A stretch of 14,937 nucleotides of DNA from UBA10646 sp003456175 (lineage in GTDB: Bacteria > Bacteroidota > Bacteroidia > Chitinophagales > Chitinophagaceae), in assembly GCA_031976225.1 (NCBI GenBank), contig DALYLQ010000065.1, positions 1 to 14,937 of the forward strand, given 5' to 3'. Under the pieces are notes generated by a model that was not told where the DNA came from, did not search any database, and saw only the letters and a program-made list of their open reading frames with translations. Position numbers and translations under genes: made by a program. This document shows, in pieces, positions 1 through 7,251 of the stretch (within the stretch, counting starts at the first letter, position 1; every line of letters starts with the position of its first letter).

Positions 1-894
1 AGAACAATTGTTGGTGGTAAAACCATTACATACGGAAGGGGTGAACTCGTGGCTGGTGTTAGATTTTTAGCCAAAGCATTTGATTGGGGATTAGGCAACA
101 CTACTGATTTTTTAAAACGCTTAGAAACCGATGAAATGATTGCTAGAAGAATTGAATGTGGACAAACTGTAATTACCATTTTAAACTATGATTATTACAA
201 CAATCCGAACAGCATTCCGAACACTGAAACACCTATCAATAAAGGTACATCGAGGAAAGCCCGAACAGCAATCCGAACACTTTCAGTACAGCAATCCGAA
301 CACCAATCCGAACACAAACCCGAACAGCGAAATCCAATAGGCGTAAGCATTTCAGAGGAAAGTCCGAACACTATTCCGAACAGTGTTCCGAACACAAACC
401 CGAACGAAAAGAATACTACTAATAATAGTAGTATTAAAGAAGAAGAAAAGAGTAGTATAACGCCTAAGCAACAACAAAGCTTTGAACAGTTCCTCCAATG
501 GCTTACTGAAAATGCCCCTTCCGTTTTAAAAATGCAAGAACCATTTACCGTAAGGCAATACCTCAAATTATTTATTGAGTATAAACCCTACCGGCAAATT
601 GTTTTTGATGTGCTCATTAACATGCACAACACCAAGAAGCTTAATACCAAAAGTGCCTACTTAACCTGCCGTAACTGGTTGAATAGAAGAATAGAAGGCA
701 TGAGGCCAAAACCAACCATCAACCCTGTAGCTGAAGCAAAACCAACAGATGATTATGCAATCCAAAGAGCAAAAGAGGAAGCGAGGACGCTTGAACTTGC
801 CAAACGTAGAACCGAACACATGGGAGGGCAAGGTACCGCCTCATTCAATGGAAGTGGAGAAGGCATTGTTAGCCATCTTTCTCACCATACCTAA
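1..894 (+). CDS. Phage replication initiator / replisome organizer (5' partial)
   Basis: The frame is open from the first base of the window, so the true start lies upstream; the GTG at 49 is internal. The visible 297 residues begin with a winged-helix-like DNA-binding segment (KTITYGRGELVAGVRFLAKA, then an ETDEMI turn and an ITILNYDYYN strand), the pattern of phage rep proteins. A low-complexity linker follows, rich in PN, RT, SEH and PN again, encoded by the CCGAAC repeats at 205-405. The C-terminal helical domain (about 497-700) ends with the SAYLTCRNWLNRR signature common in Bacteroidota phage initiators. The last 49 codons overlap dnaB in another frame, which may explain the odd G/S/H-rich tail. 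Inferred role: origin binding and helicase loading. The family assignment is by pattern recognition, not by a search. Confidence 0.75.
   Translation, partial: RTIVGGKTITYGRGELVAGVRFLAKAFDWGLGNTTDFLKRLETDEMIARRIECGQTVITILNYDYYNNPNSIPNTETPINKGTSRKARTAIRTLSVQQSEHQSEHKPEQRNPIGVSISEESPNTIPNSVPNTNPNEKNTTNNSSIKEEEKSSITPKQQQSFEQFLQWLTENAPSVLKMQEPFTVRQYLKLFIEYKPYRQIVFDVLINMHNTKKLNTKSAYLTCRNWLNRRIEGMRPKPTINPVAEAKPTDDYAIQRAKEEARTLELAKRRTEHMGGQGTASFNGSGEGIVSHLSHHT
205..405. repeat. Array of 11 CCGAAC iterons inside the initiator gene
   Basis: CCGAAC occurs at 205, 217, 261, 273, 296, 308, 320, 364, 376, 388 and 400. Neighbours within each group are exactly 12 bp apart; groups are separated by 44, 23 and 44 bp. 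The extended consensus is roughly A-W-Y-CCGAAC-A-S. The groups fall in all three reading frames (PN, then ART/IRT, then SEH/PEQ, then PN again), so the conserved unit is DNA rather than protein. This is the pattern of initiator-binding iterons. Confidence 0.85.
406..462. other. Candidate AT-rich unwinding element beside the iterons
   Basis: Directly after the last iteron the sequence becomes very AT-rich and purine-biased. It contains a perfect 9-bp inverted repeat, ATACTACTA at 413-421 and TAGTAGTAT at 426-434, with a 4-base loop. Iterons followed by an AT-rich, purine-rich segment inside an initiator gene is the layout of the lambda origin in the O gene. Function as a DNA unwinding element is inferred from that analogy. 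Confidence 0.55.
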
Positions 895-2236
895 AAGCAT
901 TGATGAAGTAAGTAGTTGGGTAACCGTTGATATGTTTTATAAGCCCGAACACCAAACTATTTACACAGCGATGCTCTCATTACATCTACACAATAGAGCC
1001 GTAGACATCGTAACAGTGGGAGAGTTGTTGAAAATGAAAGATGAGTTAGATTTTATTGGTGGACCGTACTACCTGATGCAGCTAACGACTAACGTTATAT
1101 TCTCGCAAGACATAACTACCTACGCCGACATTCTTCGAGGTTACTACATCAAGCGAGAAATGATTAAAGCGGGAGCTCAACTTTTAACCGCGGGGTATGA
1201 TGATACGATGGCCCCAGATGCTACGCTTGAATTGTTCGACCAAAAACTGTTTGCACTTACCAAGGATGATCGGGTACCAGATATTGCTGATTTGCCTTCG
1301 TTAGTTGCCCAGGCCGTAATGAGAGCTGAACATTTGATGGCTAATAAGCAAGATATTACTGGCGTACCTACCGGCTTTCCTTCACTTGATAGTGTAACAT
1401 TTGGGTGGCAGCCAACAGACCTGATCATATTAGCTGCCCGTCCATCGGTAGGAAAGACAGCATTTGCCTTGAATTTGGCAAGGAATGCTGCGGTAAGGGG
1501 TGTACCGTCTGCTTTCTTTTCCCTTGAAATGAGTGCCCTGCAATTAACGAATAGACTTATAGCAGCGGAAGGTGAAATTGATATGGAACATATTGCACAT
1601 GGCCGTTTTACCAATACGCAAGAGCACCTGCACTTTATTGAAACATCGAAACAGGTGAGCATGTTGAAACTGTACATTGACGATACACCGGCATTGTCCA
1701 TTTTCGATTTCAAGCGCAAGGCTAGAAAACTCGTTGCTAAAAACAAGGTAGGGCTCATTGTAATAGACTATCTGCAGCTAATGAGTGGCAAAACCAACGA
1801 TGTGTACCAGCGTGAGCAGGAAATAAGCTTAATCAGTAGAACCCTAAAAGCGACTGCTAAGGAATTGAGTGTTCCCATCATTGCACTTTCACAGCTTACC
1901 CGAGCTTCGGAAAAGGAAAAACGAGAACCCCAACTGAGTGACTTACGGGAATCTGGAGCTATTGAACAAGATGCTGATATGGTGGCATTCCTTACCCGAG
2001 CAGATTATCAGAAAGAAGGCAATAACGTTGACCCCACCTTACGTAACAATGCCGATATGTTTATTCGTAAGCATAGAAACGGTAAGCTGGAAAAACTGTC
2101 GTTCAAAACAGACCTCTCCATTCAAAAGTGGTTCGATATCGCTGATTGGTATAGCAGGGAGAAGTTTAAAGTAGCTAACGAATTCGACTCCCCAATACAT
2201 GATTTCCCATTAGAAGACCAAGACCTACCATTTTAA
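749..2236 (+). CDS. dnaB: Replicative DNA helicase, DnaB family
   Basis: This 495-residue protein has the full length of a DnaB hexameric helicase, which unwinds DNA ahead of the fork using ATP. The N-terminal domain starts with GKVPPHSMEVEKALL (residues 27-41), the usual DnaB opening. The RecA-like domain carries Walker A ARPSVGKT (230-237), the SLEMS motif (258-262), Walker B LIVIDYLQLM (336-345), the SQLTR motif (381-385) and ESGAIEQDAD (401-410), so all core motifs look intact. ATG at 749 is chosen because the conserved N-terminus needs it; 755 is an alternative. The start lies inside the initiator gene and overlaps it by 146 bases, which suggests translational coupling. Some phages rely on the host helicase; this one carries its own. 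The DUF1064 gene follows 2 bases later. Confidence 0.95.
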   Translation: MIMQSKEQKRKRGRLNLPNVEPNTWEGKVPPHSMEVEKALLAIFLTIPKSIDEVSSWVTVDMFYKPEHQTIYTAMLSLHLHNRAVDIVTVGELLKMKDELDFIGGPYYLMQLTTNVIFSQDITTYADILRGYYIKREMIKAGAQLLTAGYDDTMAPDATLELFDQKLFALTKDDRVPDIADLPSLVAQAVMRAEHLMANKQDITGVPTGFPSLDSVTFGWQPTDLIILAARPSVGKTAFALNLARNAAVRGVPSAFFSLEMSALQLTNRLIAAEGEIDMEHIAHGRFTNTQEHLHFIETSKQVSMLKLYIDDTPALSIFDFKRKARKLVAKNKVGLIVIDYLQLMSGKTNDVYQREQEISLISRTLKATAKELSVPIIALSQLTRASEKEKREPQLSDLRESGAIEQDADMVAFLTRADYQKEGNNVDPTLRNNADMFIRKHRNGKLEKLSFKTDLSIQKWFDIADWYSREKFKVANEFDSPIHDFPLEDQDLPF

Positions 2237-2238
2237 CT

Positions 2239-2688
2239 ATGGCTAAAAAAAGTAAGCAATGGGAGGGTTGGACTTTAGAGAAATGTGCCTCGCTTAAAGC
2301 GAATGGGCTTATTAGGGACTTTAAAATGACGGTTGATAGGGGTGTACCCACCCAAACGGAAGAAAAGCCGAAAAAACGTCACAAATATGGGGCTAACAAA
2401 ACCGAGGTGGATGGTATTGTATTCGATAGTGCGAAAGAAGCAAAACGTTACAAGGAACTGAAGCTATTACTAAAAGCAGGTTCCATTGGTTTATTAGAAC
2501 GCCAAGTAAGGTTTCAGCTCAACAATGGTGGGCAGTTTTCCTACGAATACGTTGCTGATTTCGTGTACCTCGATCATGCCACCGGCAAAAAAGTGGTTGA
2601 GGATGCTAAAGGTTTCCGAACTAAGGAATACCTAAAGAAGAAACGACTCATGAAAAAATTACACAACATTCAAATTAAGGAGGTTTAA
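2239..2688 (+). CDS. DUF1064 family protein, predicted PD-(D/E)xK nuclease
   Basis: This 149-residue protein matches the DUF1064 phage family in its core: KYGANKTEVDGIVFDSAKEA (residues 49-68), a YVADFVYLD strand (104-112) and KKVVEDAKGFRTKEY (117-131). E67, D107 and the D122-A-K124 triad can be laid out as a PD-(D/E)xK active site, so DNA cleavage during recombination or replication is the likely role; family members have been suggested to resolve junctions, but that is not shown here. The lysine-rich N-terminal 48 residues look like a flexible basic extension. The start is 2 bases after the dnaB stop, so it is in the replication operon. Confidence 0.8.
   Translation: MAKKSKQWEGWTLEKCASLKANGLIRDFKMTVDRGVPTQTEEKPKKRHKYGANKTEVDGIVFDSAKEAKRYKELKLLLKAGSIGLLERQVRFQLNNGGQFSYEYVADFVYLDHATGKKVVEDAKGFRTKEYLKKKRLMKKLHNIQIKEV
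2677..2683 (+). promoter_or_regulatory. Near-consensus Shine-Dalgarno AAGGAGG
   Basis: AAGGAGG sits 6 bases before the ATG at 2690, overlapping the 3' end of the DUF1064 gene. Most starts in this window lack such a site, so it fixes this start and suggests strong translation of the small gene. Confidence 0.7.
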
Positions 2689-2689
2689 A

Positions 2690-2872
2690 ATGAAACCTAG
2701 TAAATGGGAAATACAAGAACGCAATTACAGCAGAAAGCAATTCACGGGAATGGGTAAAAATGTAGCTGTAGTATTTAGATGGCGGCAAGTAGCCAAAAGC
2801 TTTGAGCCCTCATTTATGTATGGCTTGCTAAACACATTCAAGTACACAAAAATTATTCGTTCACTTCAGTAA
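2690..2872 (+). CDS. Small basic phage protein, unknown function
   Basis: This 60-residue protein has no family I recognise. It is rich in Lys, Arg and aromatic residues (KNVAVVFRWRQVAKS in the middle) and has no signal peptide or membrane segment. Support for it being real comes from the strong ribosome binding site 6 bases upstream, the 1-base gap to the preceding stop codon and its position inside a tightly packed replication operon. A small nucleic-acid-binding accessory protein would fit the composition, but that is a guess. Confidence 0.6.
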   Translation: MKPSKWEIQERNYSRKQFTGMGKNVAVVFRWRQVAKSFEPSFMYGLLNTFKYTKIIRSLQ

Positions 2873-2882
2873 ACACACTACT

Positions 2883-3458
2883 ATGTTTTTAGTGACTGCT
2901 AGATCATTTGCGGACGAGATTGTACAACAACTTCAACCATTTTGCCAACGAATACATATCGCAGGTAGCATACGCCGTGAGAAATCGGAGGTTAAGGATA
3001 TTGAAATCGTTTGTTTGCCAAAGCTTGAGCATGTGCCAACCGATTTGTTTGGTGAAGGATATACAAGGGTAGTACCAGGTTTTCAAGCTGCGGTGGAAAA
3101 ACTAAGTCACACCATCGTAAAGGGTAAGTTTGGCGGCAGGTATATGCAATTCACTCTAGCCAAACACCAACATGCAACGGTTGACTTATTTACTCCTTCA
3201 GCACAAGACTATTATCGACAATTAGCTATTCGTACAGGTTCTGCGGAATACGCTAAGGAGGTTATTGCGAAAGCATGGATGGCAAAAGGTTGGTGTGGAG
3301 CTGGTGAGGATGGGCTACGTATGCAAAAGCATTGCATTAAAAAACCTGATGGTTGGAAGTGTATTAACAAACATGATGATTTGCCTCCGGCATGGGAAAG
3401 CGAGGAAGCTTTCTTTGAATGGCTGGGGGTGGCTTATATACACCCGAAGTTTAGGTGA
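2883..3458 (+). CDS. DNA polymerase X / beta-like nucleotidyltransferase
   Basis: This 191-residue protein contains the nucleotidyltransferase signature of the Pol beta superfamily: AGSIRREKSEVKDIEIV at 27-43, with the GS pair at 28-29 and metal-binding D39 and E41 (a D-x-E variant of D-x-D). A third carboxylate follows in ATVDLF (D101), and YRQLAIRTGSAEYAKEV (111-127) resembles the Pol X palm/thumb part. The helix-hairpin-helix and PHP domains of full-length bacterial PolX are absent, so this is a minimal catalytic core. In a phage replication operon it could fill gaps or end-label DNA; template use cannot be told from sequence. It starts 10 bases after the small gene and is the last gene before the AT-rich block. 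Confidence 0.8.
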   Translation: MFLVTARSFADEIVQQLQPFCQRIHIAGSIRREKSEVKDIEIVCLPKLEHVPTDLFGEGYTRVVPGFQAAVEKLSHTIVKGKFGGRYMQFTLAKHQHATVDLFTPSAQDYYRQLAIRTGSAEYAKEVIAKAWMAKGWCGAGEDGLRMQKHCIKKPDGWKCINKHDDLPPAWESEEAFFEWLGVAYIHPKFR

Positions 3459-3477
3459 GATTGATAGTATAAAAGAA

Positions 3478-3556
3478 TTGTGCAATGAAGTAATAATACA
3501 CACAATGTGCATAAAAAAGTATTGCAGCTATGCAATACTTTTTTTAAATTGCACAA
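3478..3556. repeat. 9-bp inverted repeat flanking the 3513-3544 hairpin
   Basis: TTGTGCAAT at 3478-3486 and ATTGCACAA at 3548-3556 are perfect reverse complements on either side of the terminator-like hairpin. They may be operator half-sites for the peptidase gene downstream, or merely extend the structure. Confidence 0.35.
3513..3545. terminator. Bidirectional rho-independent-type terminator
   Basis: AAAAAAGTATTGCA (3513-3526) pairs perfectly with TGCAATACTTTTTT (3531-3544) around a GCTA loop, giving a 14-bp stem with a T tract on both strands. It lies 55 bases after the nucleotidyltransferase stop and separates the replication operon from the cargo block. The stem is AT-rich, so efficiency is uncertain. 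Confidence 0.6.
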
Positions 3557-3562
3557 AATACA

Positions 3563-3587
3563 TTGATAATCAATACCTTTATTCTTG
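3563..3587 (+). promoter_or_regulatory. Candidate promoter/operator of the peptidase gene
   Basis: TATTCTTG at 3580-3587 matches the Bacteroidota -7 box TAnnTTTG in all but one base and lies 23 bases before the ATG at 3610. Just upstream, TTGATAATCAA (3563-3573) is a palindrome with a 1-base centre, a plausible repressor site. No convincing -33 element is visible. Confidence 0.3.
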
Positions 3588-3609
3588 CAAACTTACAGTA
3601 AATTTTAGC

Positions 3610-4797
3610 ATGAACGATATAGACAAACTAATTAATGGAGCAATACAGTCTGGTCAAAACAAAACATTACTACGGCAACATTTTGAGACTAGATTAGAGT
3701 TTCTTGGGATTACATTAAACCAATTTATGGACGGATATGAAATGAATTTCAGAACGATAAATGCTATCCTTGATGGAAATTTCAAATACCTTGATCCTGT
3801 TAGTATCTTAAAAATTGCAAACTTTCTGAGGGTAAGTTCAGATGAAATTCTGAATGAATGCATTTCATACTTACCTATTGGAACTCAGATGCAGTTAGAG
3901 GATTTAAAAAAAAGAACATTCATACTTGACAACTTTAATCTAAATGCCCTTAAAAAAGATGGCATTATCAGTTCAATAAAAGATTACGGACATATAGAAA
4001 AATGCATTTTACGCGTATTCGGATTAAGGGATATATACGAATATGCTGAGTTAGATAAATCTCATGGACTATTTAGTAGCATAAAAGCAAACCTAAAAGA
4101 TCCACGTCCTAAGAAAAATTTTAAAAACAAGGCTTTAAAAATTTGTAATTCAATCACAAATAACAATCCATATGAGGTTGAAGCTTTAAAAGAATTCTTC
4201 CCCAAAATCAGAGCATATTCTTTAAATGCTGAAAATGGATTAATCAAACTTATAAGGGACTTGTTCAAACTGGGAATAACAGTAGTTATTCATCCATCTT
4301 CTTCCTTTTCAGGCGCTAGAGGTATAACATTTGAAGCAAATGGAAAACCATCAATAGTTCTCACTGACATTGGGAAAAAGTATCCTACGCTATGGTTTAC
4401 ATTGATTCATGAACTTTATCATGTAATTTTTGATTGGGATGATATATTGTCAGGTCGCTTACACGTAACTGATGATGATGATTTCATGAGTGATAAAGAG
4501 GAAAAAGCAAATGCATTTGCAAGAGAATACATGTTTCCTCGTAACCGAATGAATGAAGTTCTTAAAAACATATCAAATCCAATTGCTGTTAAAAATTATG
4601 CTATTGAAAGTAACGTACATTATAGCATAATATATGATAATTATTGTTATGACAATCCTGACCAATACCCAACCTATTCAAGATTTATTCGTATTCCTTG
4701 GCATAAGTTGCAGTTTTCACTTTTAGGTTCATTGTCGCATTCAAATTCGCCTGAAGAATTTGCAAAATATTATCAAAATAAGATTTTTTTTAATTAG
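3610..4797 (+). CDS. XRE-type HTH plus ImmA/IrrE zinc metallopeptidase
   Basis: The frame is open further upstream, but ATG at 3610 is chosen because everything before it overlaps the nucleotidyltransferase gene and the terminator, and because the HTH domain starts here. The resulting 395-residue protein has an N-terminal lambda-repressor-like helix-turn-helix (about 30-83, LGITLNQF to FLRVSSDEIL), a helical middle and a C-terminal ImmA/IrrE (COG2856) peptidase domain. The zinc site is HELYH (H267, E268, H271), with a probable third ligand in EEKANAFA (297-304). Known members cleave repressors or antitoxins to switch genes on, for example ImmA acting on the ImmR repressor. Carrying HTH and protease in one chain suggests it finds its target on DNA. 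The gene is much more AT-rich than the flanking phage genes. Confidence 0.85.
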   Translation: MNDIDKLINGAIQSGQNKTLLRQHFETRLEFLGITLNQFMDGYEMNFRTINAILDGNFKYLDPVSILKIANFLRVSSDEILNECISYLPIGTQMQLEDLKKRTFILDNFNLNALKKDGIISSIKDYGHIEKCILRVFGLRDIYEYAELDKSHGLFSSIKANLKDPRPKKNFKNKALKICNSITNNNPYEVEALKEFFPKIRAYSLNAENGLIKLIRDLFKLGITVVIHPSSSFSGARGITFEANGKPSIVLTDIGKKYPTLWFTLIHELYHVIFDWDDILSGRLHVTDDDDFMSDKEEKANAFAREYMFPRNRMNEVLKNISNPIAVKNYAIESNVHYSIIYDNYCYDNPDQYPTYSRFIRIPWHKLQFSLLGSLSHSNSPEEFAKYYQNKIFFN

Positions 4798-4808
4798 AAT
4801 ATTAACTT

Positions 4809-5366
4809 ATGAAACATCAATCTTTTGAAACCATTCATTACAAGGTTAAAGAGGAAAAGAATCAAAGTCAAGAAGTAATGAAATTGCTTTTTGGGCCAGA
4901 GAACGAGATTCAAAAAAAGCAATCTAACCAATATCTTGATCGTATTTTGCTTGAAATAGAACTTCGTGACGGGAAGTCAAAAATTTGTGACGTTATTCGA
5001 ACTGAACCAAGGGTATATGAAGCAATTTTTCATAAAGCATGGTTTTACAGACTAGCTGACATGTTAGGAGTTAACAGATGTGTAATGGATAATTATGTAA
5101 AACCTCAATTTGTAAGAGAATTTTTTATGAAATTTGTTTATGCTAGACTAGGGTTCAAAGTTTTTAGGGAGCTAAAGTGTGCAAGGATGATGGCCAGAGC
5201 CTATGATGCAAAACTATTTCAGTTTTTAAAGGATGAGTATTTCAATTTAATAGAAACAATTGCATCACAGATTTATAGCGAAATGGAAGGCAAAACTTTT
5301 GAAGAATTTACTGAATCCTATTGCATAAAACATAAAATACCTGTACAACAATGTTTATCACTATGA
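4809..5366 (+). CDS. Unknown helical protein paired with the ImmA/IrrE gene
   Basis: I do not recognise this 185-residue protein. It starts 11 bases after the peptidase stop and shares its AT-rich composition, so the two are very likely co-transcribed. It is predicted by eye to be mostly helical, with a charged N-terminus (KVKEEKNQSQEV), a basic aromatic middle (residues 77-121) and an acidic C-terminal part ending in two closely spaced cysteines. There is no signal peptide or membrane segment. By analogy with other two-gene ImmA/IrrE units, it may be the peptidase's substrate or an effector released by cleavage; this rests only on gene order. Confidence 0.65.
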   Translation: MKHQSFETIHYKVKEEKNQSQEVMKLLFGPENEIQKKQSNQYLDRILLEIELRDGKSKICDVIRTEPRVYEAIFHKAWFYRLADMLGVNRCVMDNYVKPQFVREFFMKFVYARLGFKVFRELKCARMMARAYDAKLFQFLKDEYFNLIETIASQIYSEMEGKTFEEFTESYCIKHKIPVQQCLSL

Positions 5367-5405
5367 ATTCTTTTGTATCAATCTTTTATACCTGTGAAGG
5401 ATACT

Positions 5406-6047
5406 TTAGGAACGTTTAAATTCACTTCTAAAAAGAAGCTCAAACAATGAATCAAAGTTTTTACACTTTTCCATGTCTGAAATCTTTATCTCTTTTTGCT
5501 CATTTTCCAATTTTTTCTCAATTTTCTTTTTTTGTAAAACATAATGATCTGTGAAGTAATATTTAAAACTATGTAACAAAGGGTCATATTTCTTAATAAA
5601 AGAATCTAAATCGTCCATATCATCAATATTTGGATTAATTACGATTACACAGCCTGGGTAGTCTGTCTGATTGTTCACATCGTAATTTTCATCGGTAATG
5701 GTTATTTTCGATTTCCCAGTCAATGGGTTTATATTCTTATTTTGTATTACTTTAATGGTGTCATAAGGTTTCTTGGCAGAAATTGCTTCAAAATGGTTCC
5801 CAGATTTAATGATTAAATCACTTGAACTACATTTACCAGCATACTTACCTTTAAATTGTATATATCTGCAAACTTTTATGTTATCTTTTGTCTCACACTC
5901 GACAGATGCATCAAAATATGGTTCATTTCTTTTTTTAAAAAAATAAAATTGAACATCGTATCCTTCTTTAGCGCAATGAATTTGGAATTCAGAGGCAAAT
6001 CTGTAATGAAGTATTTCACCGGCCAGAGTTGTTAAATCATCAGACAT
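5406..6047 (-). CDS. Unknown cargo protein, possible restriction-endonuclease-like fold
   Basis: This is the only convincing - strand gene; it converges on the gene ending at 5366 and diverges from abiH. The 213-residue product has DASVECETK (46-54) followed by a YIQFKGKY strand (62-69). A D then Q-x-K arrangement is seen in Mrr-like and DUF4365-like PD-(D/E)xK proteins, which makes a nuclease core possible, but the fit is loose and no family can be named with confidence. The C-terminal third is charged and probably coiled coil (QKKKIEKKLENEQKEIK, 172-188). ATG at 6047 is the first start, about 50 bases from a candidate - strand promoter at 6097-6104. Its place between a peptidase pair and abiH suggests a defence or stress role. 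Confidence 0.65.
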   Translation of the reverse strand: MSDDLTTLAGEILHYRFASEFQIHCAKEGYDVQFYFFKKRNEPYFDASVECETKDNIKVCRYIQFKGKYAGKCSSSDLIIKSGNHFEAISAKKPYDTIKVIQNKNINPLTGKSKITITDENYDVNNQTDYPGCVIVINPNIDDMDDLDSFIKKYDPLLHSFKYYFTDHYVLQKKKIEKKLENEQKEIKISDMEKCKNFDSLFELLFRSEFKRS

Positions 6048-6096
6048 ATTTTTGAATTTAAATTATTAAAATCACATAGTTTCCAAATTAAAATTG

Positions 6097-6104
6097 CAAA
6101 TATA
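6097..6104 (-). promoter_or_regulatory. Candidate -7 promoter box for the - strand gene
   Basis: Read on the - strand this is TATATTTG, a full match to the Bacteroidota TAnnTTTG box, about 50 bases upstream of the ATG at 6047. The -33 region is not obvious. It lies in the 82-base divergent spacer shared with abiH. Confidence 0.4.
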
Positions 6105-6129
6105 CCTATAACTGAATGTAATAACTTTT

Positions 6130-7251
6130 ATGAATAGACTGATTATTATCGGAAATGGATTTGATCTTGCACATGGGTATGAAACAAGATATGATCAATT
6201 TATTGTTGCTTACTTTAATGAGGTTATTGGTAAATTGAAGAATCAGAGTGATTATGAGGACGAATTTCTGTCAATAAAAAATGTAAATAACTTAAATAGA
6301 TTAATAGAACTAAACTCAAATGGGCAATTATTGAGTTTATTTTCGTCAGAGGATTATAAGTATTTCGGAATAGATAGTAAAGACCCATTCTTTCTTTTAC
6401 TAGTTCGAAAATCATATACTAAGTGGGTGGACATTGAAATAGAGTACTTCGATGCATTGTCAAAAATAGTATCTCAGAATGGGAAAATTATTATAGACAG
6501 TGTTGCCGATGAGATTATACAATTGAATCAAAGCCTTACGAATATTAAAAAGTATTTCATTGATTATTTATCACAGTTAAAGGAATTGAATCAACATGAA
6601 CCAATCAGGGAAATGGAGGAATTATTTAAGTGGCCTCTAATAGTTAACGACTTGCGTCCTAGCACAGATCTTTTTGGATTTGGAATTCATTCTATTGAGG
6701 AAAATAATGATTATATTGAAAGGGAAGAAATAGATAACATTTGTATACTTAACTTCAACTACACCAATACAACATCGAGCTATTTAAAAGGAGGTTTTAT
6801 AGAAATTTTCATACATGGAAATATTAATGATTACAGTTCCGTAATTATGGGATATTCCAACATAAACAGTATAGTCTATAATTCAATCATTGATAAGGAA
6901 AACTTGGAGTTATCACAGCATTTTAAATACGAACAGTATTCTAATAACTATTATTTATTTCAGTTAAGACAATTTTTAAATAGTGGGAGATTTCAAGTTT
7001 TTAGTATTGGTCATTCATTAGGAAAAAGTGATCAAGATATCTTATCGGAAATTGTCAATCATGAAAAAATTTGTGGATTTAATATATTTCATTATGACAA
7101 GAATGGTGATAATCTAAAAGATTACAAAACTAAGCGCATGAGCTTAATGAAATATTTTAAAGATCAGGATATAGCTAATCAAATTATTATCCCATTCGAT
7201 AGAAAAAAAAATATACCTCAAAAGGAATTTCTTGAAACTAAAGGACAGTAG
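6130..7251 (+). CDS. abiH: AbiH family abortive infection protein
   Basis: The 373-residue product opens with NRLIIIGNGFDLAHG (residues 2-16), the hallmark of the AbiH family, followed by YDQFI. Further conserved-looking blocks are ICILNFNYTNTT (204-215), FIHGNIND (227-234) and SIGHSLGKSDQDIL (292-305). The length is typical for the family. AbiH was first described on a lactococcal element as a phage-exclusion protein; its biochemical activity is not well defined, and the N-terminal glycine-rich turn hints at nucleotide binding. It lies in the AT-rich block, is transcribed away from the - strand gene and is followed by a strong terminator, so it appears to be a self-contained unit. Most likely it protects the lysogen from competing phages. 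Confidence 0.9.
   Translation: MNRLIIIGNGFDLAHGYETRYDQFIVAYFNEVIGKLKNQSDYEDEFLSIKNVNNLNRLIELNSNGQLLSLFSSEDYKYFGIDSKDPFFLLLVRKSYTKWVDIEIEYFDALSKIVSQNGKIIIDSVADEIIQLNQSLTNIKKYFIDYLSQLKELNQHEPIREMEELFKWPLIVNDLRPSTDLFGFGIHSIEENNDYIEREEIDNICILNFNYTNTTSSYLKGGFIEIFIHGNINDYSSVIMGYSNINSIVYNSIIDKENLELSQHFKYEQYSNNYYLFQLRQFLNSGRFQVFSIGHSLGKSDQDILSEIVNHEKICGFNIFHYDKNGDNLKDYKTKRMSLMKYFKDQDIANQIIIPFDRKKNIPQKEFLETKGQ

Noticed and set aside
205..405. CRISPR array
   Set aside because: The repeat unit is 12 bp with a 6-bp core and no unique spacers of constant length, and it lies within a coding sequence; iterons explain it better.
195..566. 123-residue - strand open frame with a hydrophobic middle
   Set aside because: It is the antisense of the repeat and AT-rich region; the hydrophobic stretch arises from complementing Lys/Glu/Asn-rich codons.
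812..950. Two further CCGAAC copies (812-817 and 945-950) as part of the origin
   Set aside because: They are isolated, more than 400 bases from the array and without 12-bp phasing; chance or codon use is sufficient.
1177..1758. 193-residue open frame on the - strand inside dnaB
   Set aside because: It is antisense to the conserved helicase core and shows no recognisable protein pattern; a shadow of dnaB codon use.
3265..3609. 115-residue N-terminal extension of the ImmA/IrrE protein
   Set aside because: The extension overlaps the nucleotidyltransferase gene in another frame and reads through the terminator hairpin; the HTH domain begins right after ATG 3610.
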